A stretch of DNA of 64,000 nt from Capitulum mitella (Eukaryota > Arthropoda > Thecostraca > Pollicipedomorpha > Pollicipedidae). The position numbers were made by a program, and so were the translations under genes. Positions 25,299 through 36,842 of this stretch are shown piece after piece. The notes beneath the pieces were generated by a model. That model did not search any database and had not been told where the DNA came from. It was given only the letters and a program-made list of their open reading frames with translations. Location: the NCBI GenBank assembly GCA_030062745.1, contig CP099845.1:20420556-20484555 (forward strand). Direction: 5' to 3'. Positions within the stretch are counted from its first letter, which is position 1; each line of letters starts with the position of its first letter.

Positions 25299-25770
25299 AT
25301 GTCCCAAGGTTACAGGAGAGACGAGGAGGTGCTCCGTGATATTGTCCGGAAACACTGCAAGGCGGTCAGTCCATCAGATCAGCTCCAACTCATCATTTAC
25401 TACCGAGATAAACTGGCATCATCTCTCGTAATGAAGAACAACGCTTCGAGTGATGCTAGTCCACTGAAAGACGCCAACATTGTCTTCTTTTACAAATGTA
25501 CAACAGGAGACTGCGCGCTCCTTCCAAATAGTGGATATGTTGGTGAGACCAAAAACTCTCTCAGAAGACTCATCACGGTGCACCTCCAGAACGGCAGCCC
25601 ATTAACACGCTCATTCCAATAAAACGGCGAACGGTTGACGAGGCGGCAGATGGTGGAAAATACCCAAATCCTAACAAAAGCGGCCCGTGACAACCGAAGG
25701 TTTTTGGTAATGGAGACCGTATGTATTCAAGATCTTCAACCAAACATAAACAAACAAGTGAGCGCAATGG
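25299..25770 (+). pseudogene. Penelope-like GIY-YIG endonuclease and C-terminus
   Basis: The first frame (25299-25622) encodes NIVFFYKCTTGDC, SGYVGETKNSLRR and VHLQNGSPLTR, the Penelope-type GIY-YIG domain. A stop (TAA at 25620) follows FQ, but the same family's tail continues at once: LTRRQMVENTQIL, then VMETVCIQDLQPNINKQ and TLKLSES. Known elements have this tail as ...LTR..L..NT.IL... and IQ...PNIN.Q...TLKL. The copy is therefore a slightly damaged C-terminal piece lacking the RT core. Confidence 0.85.
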
Positions 25771-25827
25771 TCACCCTAAAGTTATCTGAGAGCGTATTGC
25801 ATAGGCGAGGGTGAAAGAGCACGCTGT

Positions 25828-25845
25828 TTGTGTGTGTGTGTGTGT
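25828..25845. repeat. (GT)n microsatellite
   Basis: Nine TG units within the 3' region of the Penelope-like copy. Copy 1 has a diverged GT-rich stretch at the same place. Confidence 0.9.
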
Positions 25846-26000
25846 TCGATGTTTGCGTGACGTGTCCGTCTTGTTCCGTAATGTGCATATGTTTGTTTTT
25901 TCCAAAGCGGCGGGAATCTTTTGACAGGAACTGCCTGTTGTGCGACCTTTAAACGCTTTGCCCGTGTACATTTGAATTTTCTTCTTCTGGTTTTTACCAC

Positions 26001-26899
26001 TTAACACTTACATTAGTATTGGCAATGTCCTAGGTAGGACGAAACGTCGACGAATATACAATTATGTTGTATTTAAACTCTGTCTCTTCAAACCAAATAA
26101 CATGATACATATAATAGCTGTAAAAGAGACCGAAAGGCCGTTCAAAAGACCTGTTAACTGCGGACCTGCGGTAACATTTAACGAAGAAAGGAGAATTAGC
26201 ATATCCAGAAGAAAAAAGCATATAATAAAAAAGGAGTTGTTCTGCCTCATTCAGTTTTTCCCAATGAGACCTGAGGTGTATGGAACCGTTGGCTAACTGG
26301 GCCTTCAGCACTTAATTTTTGCGAAATGCCAACAAACAGAAAGCGTAATTAATTCAGAATAGCTTTATTATGCGGCCATCTGCTAATGCAATGCAGACCT
26401 GCCGCAATCGTGCATTAGCCTGCACCTTGTGGCGTGTCGCAAGAGCTGAAAATAGGACGCTGCTGAATAAGCCGTTAGGGAAACCGTAGAATGCCGTTCT
26501 GAAGCTCCGGAAGTGGGCTTGAGACAAATGTGTATCCGAAATTATGTTCCAGTAATCCAGGCTCCAGCCCGGCTGTCACAGTTCAAAACACGTGTTTAAG
26601 GCGAAAATTCCCTTGAAGACCAAGACGTTCCCACGAACATGCGCTTTGTACCTTTAAAACAGACAGGATGATCCAGCATCATCCTCTGGAGAAGATTTGC
26701 ATGCCACCGACCTTTGCTGAGGCAGTTCTAAATTAATGATGGCTTGGCACTGTCCGTAGCACTTTGTTCATCCTTTTCGTTAGCAGTCGTCGACTCCGCT
26801 CAAGTTGCTCGACTAGAGAGACGCCACAGCTTTCCGCCTGTTGCCTTGCTAATGGTCTGCGCAGAACTGCGCTGAGCTGAGACGATTCCCCCTGCCGAA
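26001..26899. other. Intergenic, no gene seen
   Basis: AT-leaning sequence; no recognised features. Confidence 0.45.
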
Positions 26900-27420
26900 T
26901 CCGACGTTCAGCCTTGAGAAATCGTAGAGCCGTAACTCTTATCCACGCGTGCTCAGCCGTACCACCCGCCGCGGATCGTCCGGAGCGCCCCCTGACCAGG
27001 GCGTCGACAAGCGGAGCCACCTCCTCTGAGGCGTCGCGTTCGACAGTTGCGACGGCGGGGGGGAGTCGATACCGTCGCGGTGGGAGGCGGTGTGGCACGC
27101 ACTGGCCCGCCGGCTTTCATAAGCGCGCCGGCCGCGACCCGGCGGGTCAGTTCTCCTCTGATGGCTTCCCCAGTGCGCTTCGCCATCGTCTCTTTGAAGG
27201 GAAACGGCGGGCGTTCCGGTGGCGTGTGCAGTTTGAGATGCAGAACAGGCTGCGACGGGCGGTACTTGGAGCTCCTCGCCGACTCCATCCCAGGGGGGAG
27301 GGTTGGAGGAGCGTTAAATGGGCGGGACAATGCGTTGGTGTTGCTGGTCCAACTCTGGCCGGCTAGTCGAAAGAGGCGATTCGAGATTCTGCGTCAAGCT
27401 CTGCGATACTCCAGGCGCTG
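26900..27420. other. GC-rich CpG-dense island
   Basis: Open frames of 120-150 codons occur on both strands, all Arg/Ala/Pro-rich and without domains. Likely compositional. Confidence 0.45.
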
Positions 27421-28480
27421 AGCGTTGTTTCGAGAGCACTTCCTTATCTCAATATCCGGGCTACCTCGTTCTGTTACATAACTATATTCCCTAGTCAGAC
27501 ATGGCTAAGCGTCTTTCGACGGATGCAGCCATGTTCGTATCCTGTATGGAACAAAGGAACATATGAGGTTATTAATACCGGAGTGTGGCAGGCACCGTTG
27601 GCTCGGTACTCACAAGGAACCAGAGCTGTCTGACCCGCGACGGGAGCAGGTCTTCCAGACTTCAAGGGGGAGGAGGTTTCTTGGTCTTGGCGGCACGTAA
27701 AAGATCCCTCAGCGTTGTTTGGTCCTGTACCTGAGGCAGACTGCGCCGCACTGGGGTTCGCTTCGGCGACGGAGTCAGGGTTTTCGCAAAAATCATGCTT
27801 CGTATGGAATCTGGTCCCATCGCTGTGCAATTCTAAAGGTGCAGGTCAAATGAACAAATGAGAAATGGGAGGGAAGACATATTTATCAATTCCAATAACT
27901 GTTCTTTGCCATGGATAGAGCTGTCATAATTTTTAGGACTTGAGTGTTATTTTCTGAAATGTCGTTTTGAATGCCATTATCCGTGCAGAGCAAAACAACA
28001 CACATTGCTTTTCAAAAGGGAGGTGAAAAGCAAAATAAACCGTGCAGTCGAAATCTTACGCCTATGGTACATGCTACGTGACTTTTAGTCGATGTAGGTA
28101 AGCACCACCTACCATTTCCATCCCCAACAATAGTGGGTGGGTGTGCTTTCAGAAGCATCTTTATTGTTTGAGGGCGGTTCGTTAAGCAATAACTACGTAA
28201 GGTTTGCCAGCAGTGGAAATTACGTACCAATCAAGGAAAATATTATCAGCATTTCCTCAGGATCTTGATGCTAAACCCTTTCGGTCTCGAGACAAACTTA
28301 CAGTAAAGAGGTGAAGTTTACAAAGGTGCACGTTTTACAAGCGTACAAAATGAAGGTGTACAAAAGTGCCAAGCACCTCCCCTTCCACATAGGGAGGGTG
28401 CGTATGCGCCCCTACCTCCATTCCGATGGCTGAGCCCATATATGAACCTGTGCTCTTCCAGTTACGTATTCGATTGTCTG
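27421..28480. other. Intergenic, no gene seen
   Basis: Mixed sequence with no recognised features. Confidence 0.4.
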
Positions 28481-28488
28481 CTTTCGTC

Positions 28489-28689
28489 ATGAACATCGCA
28501 GTCAGGTACTTTGTTGTATTGTGCTGTGCTGTAATGTTTTGTGTGGCTTATGGGCATTTGCCCCGAAATCATATCATATCAAAATCCACTATAAGTTGTC
28601 GCATCGAGGAAATTCTGGACCTATACTGTATCTATATAAAACTGGACTTTCATATGGAGATGCCTACATGGCGCGATTTTAGGTTTTGA
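28489..28689 (+). CDS. Possible small secreted-protein ORF
   Basis: The frame from the ATG at 28489 begins MNIAVRYFVVLCCAVMFCVAYG, which has the shape of a signal peptide: basic residue, hydrophobic core, small residue at the end. About 44 residues follow with no recognisable domain, ending at a TGA near 28687. A CATATATGA sequence lies about 50 bases upstream and could act as a TATA box. There are no homologues that I recognise, and a hydrophobic stretch of this length can arise by chance. Confidence 0.15.
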   Translation: MNIAVRYFVVLCCAVMFCVAYGHLPRNHIISKSTISCRIEEILDLYCIYIKLDFHMEMPTWRDFRF

Positions 28690-29039
28690 TAAAACTGGTA
28701 GCATGCGGCAGTTCGTGGTCCTGGTTTACTTCGGGGCGTCCGTCGGATCCCTGGCCGGGGCTCAGGTGAACGCCAACAAAAGGCATTGGCCTGCCAGCCT
28801 CCCACACTGTCATGCGGTCGCGTCGTATCTTCGTGTGTAGGCATGCACTCTAAGCAGAGAAACAGGAGAACTTCAGGCCGACCGCCTCGATGCCAGGATC
28901 CATCCATCTCCAGGCGACCCAAATTTCGGATCGTGGATCAACACCGAGCCTTGCGAAAAACGCTGATGCTCTAGTCTTCCGGCAACTCGAAGTTCACCTT
29001 CGTCGCAACACCGATCGCGGGAAGCTGAAGTCACAGAAG

Positions 29040-29650
29040 CCCCACCCGCCAGCGCTGCGCGGAAAACGGCCCGGTTCTTCACCTAGTGACGCTTTTCCTC
29101 AGCGCAGAGTGCTCGCTGCAGCACCCTCGGAGGTCCCCAGGCGAGCGGCGCGGGGTCGGCGCCTGGCGCCCGGCGCCGGCCGGGCCGCGCCGTCCGCCCA
29201 GTATTAATCCCGACGGCCGGCGGCCGGTGCGTCCCCGGCTGGTATTAATCGCTGTTTTGACGGGCGGCTGACCGTGCCAGGCGCGATCATATGAAGCGGT
29301 CACGGGCGGCGGGCGCGGGGCGGGCTGGTCGATCGCCGCTCTCTCCGCCGTCGCGCAGGTCGTAAAGGTCGCCCGAGCGACGGGGTCGCCAGGTCGGCCG
29401 CCCGCATCCGGCTCCGATCCCGACCGGGGGCCGCCGCCAGCGCGGCGACTCGGGCGCCGAGCCGTTGCCCGGGCCGAGACGCGCTCCCGGGCGGCGGCGG
29501 CGGCGACGACGCGCCGTTTCGAGGCGGGCAATTACCGGGGTGCTCAGCGGTCGGTCTGTGACGTTGACGGCGCTGCGGGGGAGCAACGGTGGCTGCAGCC
29601 GCTCGGCTGCCGGGGCTGCGAGACATGTGACGGTGGTCGACTAAGAAGCC
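29040..29650. other. GC-rich island with paired TATTAATC sites
   Basis: The block contains GTATTAATC at 29201 and again at 29242, about 40 bases apart, plus CAATTACC at 29529. These are homeodomain-type ATTA cores in very GC-rich DNA. Frames on both strands are low-complexity. A regulatory role is plausible but is inference. Confidence 0.4.
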
Positions 29651-31245
29651 GATGGAGTTCGACCGGCTCGAATAGGTGGTGGACCTCATTTACTGTGTGA
29701 CGCACAGAGCTCTATTCTTAGCTCTGTACCAATCATCAATAAGTGTTTAGTTTGATGCTGAATGGGATGCACACGTCATGTTAGCAAATGTCGAAGATGG
29801 CTCCAGTCAACAACTCTATGGAGAAGCAGTAATAAGGTTGGAGGAGTAATCAGATCCAGGCTGACAAGCAAGGTTTGCAATCAGCCAGAGGTGCCGGCCG
29901 ACAAACAGCACGAGGCTCAGACGTGGTTTTGTTGATCCCGTTTTAGATGAAAAGACCCGAGGCCTCGTTAAGTCTATAAACGAGCGAGAGCAATGCGCAA
30001 AAACATTGCCCAGCTTCCGATCAACGCAGCGGTGGATTTGCTATGATCAAGCAAACCCCTTCACTAACAGCATAGGACTAATCTAAGTAACCGACAGGAG
30101 GAAGAAGATATCATCCAGATAACCGAACTCGACAGGAGCCGGACCATGAAGACGAAAGCTCGCCACCACTGGCTGGAGAGTTACTAGCACTTGCAAACGT
30201 TGGAATTTGGCTTCAACGAATTCATTCAGTCTTTCATATGTCATGTTGCAGGTTACTCCAAACCACCAGTACCTACATACAGAACGATTGCATCCCGATG
30301 AGGTTTATGCTTAATTAAGGTTTTGTGCTCGTCGGAATTGCTGAAAAGAATAATGAATGAAAGAACACTACTTCGGAAAATCAGAGCGACTGCTTGCCTA
30401 GGCGACGGAAAAGGCTCTCAATCAAAATATATTGCTATGAAAGGCCACAGTTTAAGCAACCGAAGGACGAGCAGATACAGATACAAAGAAAATTTTTCCT
30501 CATGGCAACTAGACGAGGGCAGCATGGACATGCGGTTTATCCGTGTCGAGTCGTTTTTATCAGCTGAGTAACCAGAAGTCCACGAAAAGAAAAATATTAG
30601 TACTGCAGATGCCTAGATTTATGTAAGCAAAGTTTCCCTTTCCGGCCAAAATCCATGTAGGGCAATGCCTCTCATGAGAAAAGCACTAAGCACTATGCCG
30701 ACGGAGCCACAACGTTGCGTACAAATGACGGTGTATACATTTAAGTCACTCAGCGTTCACGCACACATTGCCACTCATACAGGTTCCTGACAAACTTTTT
30801 GTGTTCTGTCCAATTCCAGCGGTCTCTCCAATTCTAAAAGTTCAGTGTCGAACAGAAAGCTGGGCGAGCTCAGACTCGACGCCAGGCAGCTCCCGTGGAC
30901 TCGTTGTGAAGCCTCGAATCTTCCCAGCAGGCATTTCCCCGCGTTTGTGGACCGTGACCTTCAGCTGTCATACACATGTGTGATAACAGCGGTCTACCTC
31001 GATGGCTAAATGAAAAGGTTAAGGAAGGGTTGTTCCAGGAGGCTTATTTCATGTTTTTGCTAAAAAGAGAATAGTATTTTCACACCAACGAATGTATTTT
31101 GGGATTCCGGTGTTGGTGCGATGTGTTTTGGGAGCGTTCACGAGTGGGGAGAATCAGACTTCACTGGGCGTGGCGCGATTCAGGTGCTTGGTTGGTCTTC
31201 CACTAAAACCTTCTTCATTGCTTTCGGCAGTCTTCGTGAATGCTT
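29651..31245. other. Intergenic, no gene seen
   Basis: No recognised genes or repeats. Confidence 0.45.
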
Positions 31246-31249
31246 TTAA

Positions 31250-32692
31250 CCGTCGCCGGGCCGGCCTCCGGATCCAACTTCGCCGGTCCGGGGAGAGGTT
31301 CATGAGAACTCTCCTCCCCCAAGATCTCGAGAACCGCAAGTCGTACAGAAAAACATTAAAAATGCCGTTTAAAAGGACTTCGGGAAACTAGCAGAAAGCA
31401 CCCATTTTGGTCCATTTGGGCCAATGCCGAGGCCGGCAGACGCCATCTTAGGCCAAATGGCCGGTTAACATTTTTGGCAGAAAGCTATTACAACCAAGTC
31501 GTCTACGTGGCTTCAAAAAGGTTAAACGCAAAACTTGGGCCCGATTTCCCTATTCGATGCAGCAAGAGAGCATCTGAGGCCAATTTTCGCCATTTCAAGC
31601 GGACTTGAAAGAAGAAGAAAAACTGCCTTTTTGTGAGGGTTCGCATTTGTTCTCATTGGAAAGGACTGTTTGGGCTAGATCACACCGCAAATACGCTGCG
31701 GAGGAACACCAAGTCTCCAGCCATCACATTAAGTTCAAACGAGGTCAGCCTAGTTCAGATTATTGACTCATATAAGTCGGGGGATTCTGGTATCCGTCGC
31801 AACATCCGGCTCATTGTCACTGATCAGACACGACGCGGCATAAAATCCTACAACATCGGTTTATCCAGTATGTCTTCTCCGTCAAGAAACTGATGCCCCA
31901 AAACATTTTGCTAATGCAACTCTCACAGACACCGGGCGGCGGGCGAGACTGCAATGTAAAAGCCAAACATTTGACCAAAAGTTATTTTAGCGATGGCCAG
32001 GGTTTTATTTTGATGGCCGAAAACAAGAGGACTGAGCAGTAAAAACTAAACGGAAAGTAAGCATGAGCATGGTTCTTGCTTCCTAGGCACACATGGCTAC
32101 TCATAAACATTCAAAGACCGTAAACCGATGAATTATGTTCGGGCGCGGGCCTCAGAATTCGGTATAAAACATGACCTCACTTCAGGTCACGGGCCTAAAG
32201 GTAAATTGCCATGTGCAAAGGATATGAAAGCACCAGCGCATATTCAAACCTTAAAACCCCCGAACTAGACCCATAATCTCAACTGATGTCGTAAAAAGGC
32301 CGAAAGTTTTGCTGACCTAATGTCACTGACTGCGACATTTTCGAAAAATTTGCATTTTTCATGTTCTGTCTATGTAGGAAGTTTCAAGTAAATCGCTACG
32401 TTTGACAAAATGAGTTATGGCACTTCTTTGACTTGAATGTCACGTAAGACCATGTCCCAGGGTCTTCCTTGACCTGATCTGGGTCTGCGTCTTGATCTGG
32501 GTATGGTCTTACTTGACGTGTTCTGGGTCCATGGCCTGAGGCGACTTCAAGTGGAAGAATTGACAAAATATTTTAAAAAGGATGTGTGAAAAGGTAAAGA
32601 GACACGAAAGGTGCCTAACGTTTCATGTCTTTTTGCAGCCATCCTCGAAAAACCGAAGGGGGTTCTCGTGAACCCTTCCGACCCGAAGAAGG
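31250..32692. mobile_element. TTAA-flanked non-autonomous element, copy E3
   Basis: TTAA at 31246-31249 and 32693-32696. Ends begin CCGTCGCCGGGCC and, inward from the right, CCTTCTTCGGGTC. It is homologous to E1 throughout, including the left motif CATGAGAAC ... GATCTCGAGAAC (about 31300-31332) and the right hairpin GAAGGGGG ... CCCTTC (about 32655-32678). Hairpin stem bases differ from E1 while pairing is kept. AGGTCA/TGACCT words are frequent. No coding capacity. Confidence 0.75.
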
Positions 32693-32935
32693 TTAAAGAC
32701 CAGAAGCGATGACATAATGGTGGCGCACTGCAAACTATGCCCATTGCCTTTAGGAAACCATGCCTCTCTAAGTTTTATACATGGGATTTGTTTCAGAAAG
32801 CCGATGGAGGATGCTTGAACATAAAAACAGCATCCTTGAGCGGGCTTTGGTTATGTCGGGTGGATTTAACTGCGTCTAATGCCAGCGGAATGGTGCCATG
32901 ATTACCTGTCATGTAAAGTAGGATGGCGCTGTTAA

Positions 32936-34247
32936 CCCGCGCAGTGGAAGGGGGTTTCGCACTAACGCACACCGGAAGGGGCACAAAAGTGCCCTTCTTT
33001 GATCTCGGAAACGGAAAGAGCTAGAAATATGAAATTTTATGGACAAGGTGGGGCTATAATGATTTATATTGTGTGCAATTTTCATAACCCTAGATCAATA
33101 TGTTCAAGGTCAAATGGGGTCGAAAAAATCAACTTTGGACACTTTCTCGGCCCGCACAGGCTGTTCCGTTCGACTTTTCGAACGAAACGGAAAAAGGGCG
33201 TTTGAGCGTTAAAACATGGAATACGACAATTTCCATTCACTTGACGTCTTTGCTGAAGATTTCGGGCCGAGGTCATGCCAGGCCATTGACCTATGGCGTC
33301 ATTTTTCATCTTTTGCAGATCAGATTTAGAGCAACACGGGATAGCTTGAATGTAAATAAGGGCCCTACACGCATCTTTTGGCATATTTCCAGTGGAGGTA
33401 GCCAAAATCGGTACATTTGGTCACTTCCAGTGTTTGCATTTATGTATGTATGTATATGTATATATGTATATACTCGTGACTCTCAATGTGCCAAGCGTGT
33501 TTTTAGTATGGTCTTTGAATGGATATTTCATACAAATCGACATATTGCAAAGAAAATCTGGACCCAGTCAAAAAAAGTTGCCCTTGACCTTTGATGACCT
33601 TGACCCGAAATGACCCTGGTATATATGAGCGTATCCATATGCGCACTCGTGTTTTTATTAGGGTCTTTGAATGAAAATTTCATACAAAAGCCATATCGCA
33701 AAGCAAATCTGGGCCAGTTCACAAGATAGTTGACCTTGACCTTTGATGATCTTGACCTTCACTGACCCTGGTATATGTAAGCATATCAGCGCGCGCACAC
33801 GCGTTTTTATTAGGGTCTTTGAATGCATATTTCGTACAAACCGACATATTGCAAAGCAAATCTGAATCAGGTCACAAGCTAGCTGACTTTGACCCTTGAT
33901 AACCTTGGTCCGTATTGACTCTGGCTTTGGTCTTGGTACTTCCATCACTTATGCCCGAATGACGCCGCGTAACTGTGTTCAAACGGTAATCTTAGGTAGA
34001 ATGCTGGTCCTTTTACAAAGTTCCCATTTGTCATCGACGACCGTCGTTTTCGTTATGTCTGTCTGACTTCAAATGCTTAAACCTTCAAAACTTTCCGGCC
34101 GATTTTCGATTTCTCTGTGTCAGTCGACGAGTTATTCAGTCGCCAAAATGTCACAAAGTAGCAGCAACCAGCTCCGATCCGTTCTCGAGATATTCAAGAC
34201 AAACTGGTGAGAGGGGGCACGAAAAGACCCCCTTTCCAGGGCGCGTG
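32936..34247. mobile_element. TTAA-flanked non-autonomous element, copy E4
   Basis: TTAA at 32932-32935 and 34248-34251. The left terminus CCCGCGCAGTGGAAGGGGG is matched inward from the right by CACGCGCCCTGGAAAGGGGG, about 20 bases of inverted repeat. A GATCTCGG motif lies near 33001 and TTCTCGAGATAT near 34181. AGGTCA/TGACCT hexamers are abundant, and part of the interior is a 152-base tandem repeat (33430-33925). No open frame of note. Confidence 0.8.
33430..33925. repeat. 152-base tandem repeat, about 3 copies, inside E4
   Basis: GTGTTTTTA-T-GGTCTTTGAATG recurs at about 33497, 33649 and 33801, an exact period of 152. Each unit also contains CATATTGCAAAG(C)AAATCTG and a cluster of TTGACCTTTGATGACCTTGACC. 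The units are diverged by indels and substitutions. Confidence 0.85.
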
Positions 34248-34251
34248 TTAA

Positions 34252-35163
34252 AAAGGAAAATTGTAACCGACCAAAGCACTTCTCATGATTTGGTTCACTG
34301 GAAACACACTCTGTGGTTTTTATCAAAACTGAACAATATTTAGGGGTCGGGGATGGATCTTGAAAATGTTAATTTTGGTCCTATCGGGCCCATTATGAAC
34401 TTTTGACTGAACTGAGATAATTGTTCTTGTAAATATATTTTTTGGACCCCCTCAGTGAAAACGTTGTCTCATGTACTACCCAAGTTCGGGCAACATGAGG
34501 TTTAGAAGCTGCACCCAATAAGATGCTGATTTTAATTTGACTCATGGACAACATGTGCCTGACCTAGTGCCGGAAAACAAGAATATCACCCGAGAAAATA
34601 ACCAGGTGATATGTTGTTGCTACCACAACAAGAGCGCTCGGCATCTATTTATTGAAGTTATTTGTGAGATGTGCCGTCCTCGTAGCCACGGGGCTGCACG
34701 CGCCTCTGTGCGCCGCGAGCAGTTTGTGTAACAGGTGCCGGCGCCGGCGGCGGCGTTGATCGGCCCGGAAGTCTGAGAAGGGCTCGGGGAGACCGGTGGA
34801 GACCGGTCGATCTCAAAGTAGTGGGCGGCGGTAGCGGGATAAGTAGATCGGCGGACCTCACAATAATAATACGTAGAGCAGGATGGTGCGAGATGTGCCG
34901 CCGTGGTATCCCCCGGAGCTGAACGCTCGTCCGGTGACGGCGGCCCGCGAGAGTCGAGTTTTGCGATCTGTTCGTGTGGGGTGGAGTCTATACGGGTCTA
35001 TGGAAGAACTAACGCGGTTGGTCCTTGCCTGATGAGTGTAGCCTTTACAATGGATATACCAACAACGCCCAGGAGTGGCTAGACTCTAAAGGCTACCGAA
35101 GAGAAACGCGTGAAAGCACAAAGGCCAGCATCACCTTCTCTTTGCTCACCCACGGACGTATTC
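34252..35163. other. Spacer between TTAA elements with a short GC-rich core
   Basis: AT-leaning DNA containing a GC-rich segment at about 34675-34960. No coding exon is evident. Confidence 0.4.
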
Positions 35164-35167
35164 TTAA

Positions 35168-36429
35168 CCCTCGCCAGTAAAGAGCCTTCTGCATAACGCG
35201 AACGTATTGGGGGATTGGTACGAACCCCGGCTGTTTCCACACCGTGCGTCCTCGAGTGTCGCGAGAAAAAGGCAGGTTGCTGCGCGTGACGAGATCTCGC
35301 GACTGGCACATTTTTTAAGGTCTCAGGTCAACGGATGACCTTTCAGGTCGGGTCAAAGGTAAAAAATCGGCAGAAAGTGGTACTTTTCGAGTTTAAGTGC
35401 AAATGAACGTCAAAGCACAAGTGATGATGAAACGAAACGGATATCATAGTGTCCGTCAGTCAATTATGAATCTATCGGTACACCACATGGTTGTGTTTTA
35501 TCCGTGGGGTCCGGTCCAGATCATGCTAGGTCAGTCCTTTTCATGCGGGGTTATCGACTTAAATGCGATCTCGGAGCTGCAGAAGCATTTTTGTAAATAA
35601 TAATCGATGCTGAAGTAAAACGTAGCATCTCGATTAATAAGCAATATTGTCGAATAACATGCAAAAGGTCATCTCAGGCCTTCCAAGGTTATCTAAAGCC
35701 AATGACCTAGAATGTCCTCGGATTAGCCAAAAGTCGTAACTTAGACGTCTTAAAAACGTTTTTCGAGATGATATCCAAAACATAATCTAATTTTAGACAT
35801 ACTGTGATATTGTAGATTTATCACTCTGCTGCCGACGCCGCTCCGCCCGTCGGAGAACCCGGGCTGCACTGCACTGGGTTCGTTGCACTGGGCCCTCTTT
35901 TGATGAAATAAGAAATAAATTGCACTAGATTTATAAAATATGACTTCCTACAACTCAACCAATCCGAATATGTAGGCTGTTTTTTAATACCTATTCCCTG
36001 TCGCATTCTCAAAGACAGCAAATAACGTGTTTCCCGCAGTAATTCATGACCTCAGTTTACACCCCTGATAATCCCGGTAGTGAGCATAAGCCTATTACAT
36101 CTATGTATAGTCTTATCGAACGTACAATTTGGATTCGATTGAGATATATTTTATGGTATTTGTGCACACCATCCTTGTTACAGTGGAACAAAACTGAGAC
36201 CGTTGTACATCGGCCGCGTCGGCGCGCAAAAACGGCTAACATGGTTCCCGTTATGACGTCATGGCTCATTACCATGGCAATGTAGAAGAAAAGTTTTTCG
36301 CTGTGAGATGTAGAAAGGATGCTACAGAAGGCTCACCAGGTTTCAGAAGGATCAAACAAACCGTTCGGAACATGTCCCCGGAAAACCTCAGGGGGGCTGC
36401 ATCAACCCCCCGCCCTCTACGGACGAGGG
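35168..36429. mobile_element. TTAA-flanked non-autonomous element, copy E5
   Basis: TTAA at 35164-35167 and 36430-36433. Ends begin CCCTCGCCAGTAAAGAG and, inward from the right, CCCTCGTCCGTAGAGGG. The right hairpin GGGGGG-CTGCATCAA-CCCCCC (about 36393-36414) follows AAAACCTCAG, a motif shared with E2. GAGATCTCG lies at about 35290. AGGTCA words cluster at about 35325-35360. No coding capacity. Confidence 0.8.
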
Positions 36430-36532
36430 TTAATTGGCCAGCCTGTGGCGCCAGATTACCAACCACGCGCCAAATTCTCTAGTACATCCCCATACCAGTC
36501 AGGGAGCTTCTGACAAGAAGGCCGCGTTCAAA

Positions 36533-36670
36533 CTACGTTGGAAAATGTCCTGGCTTTTTGGAACATAGTGCGTATGAAGACGGCCAAGGGACAGACCTGC
36601 GAACGAAAGTTGCAATTACTGTGGGAAGAGTGGCGCTCGCTGCAGATGAGCAAAGAGAGAGTCAATTAGG
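36533..36670 (+). mobile_element. L1-like LINE fragment
   Basis: This stretch matches, with substitutions, the segments at 39000-39117 (- strand) and 39145-39300 (+ strand), including TTGTGGGAAGAGTGGCGCTCGC. It lies in the 405-base spacer between E5 and E6. Confidence 0.6.
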
Positions 36671-36842
36671 CGCTAGATTGTTGTCTTGAGAGCTGCCGTT
36701 TTGTCTTGACAAGAAACTACTTTTTCCATTTATTTTACGTGTGGAACATCATACGCACATTCCACACATACATCGTTCACTGTAAAGCCCCTGCAAATGG
36801 GCGTAGGAATTATCGAGTGCAGAGGTATCAGGCCAGGTTTAA

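Larger units (their letters stand above)
25237..26000 (+). mobile_element. Penelope-like retroelement copy 2
   Basis: A 5'-truncated copy in the opposite orientation to copy 1, starting at a junction near 25229-25245 where the two meet head to head. It contains the RT/endonuclease linker, the GIY-YIG domain, the C-terminal tail and the 3' region with a (GT)n run (25828-25845). It keeps the TTAA target (about 25603) without the insertion found in copy 1. The 3' limit is uncertain; homology to copy 1 extends at least to about 25990. Confidence 0.85.
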
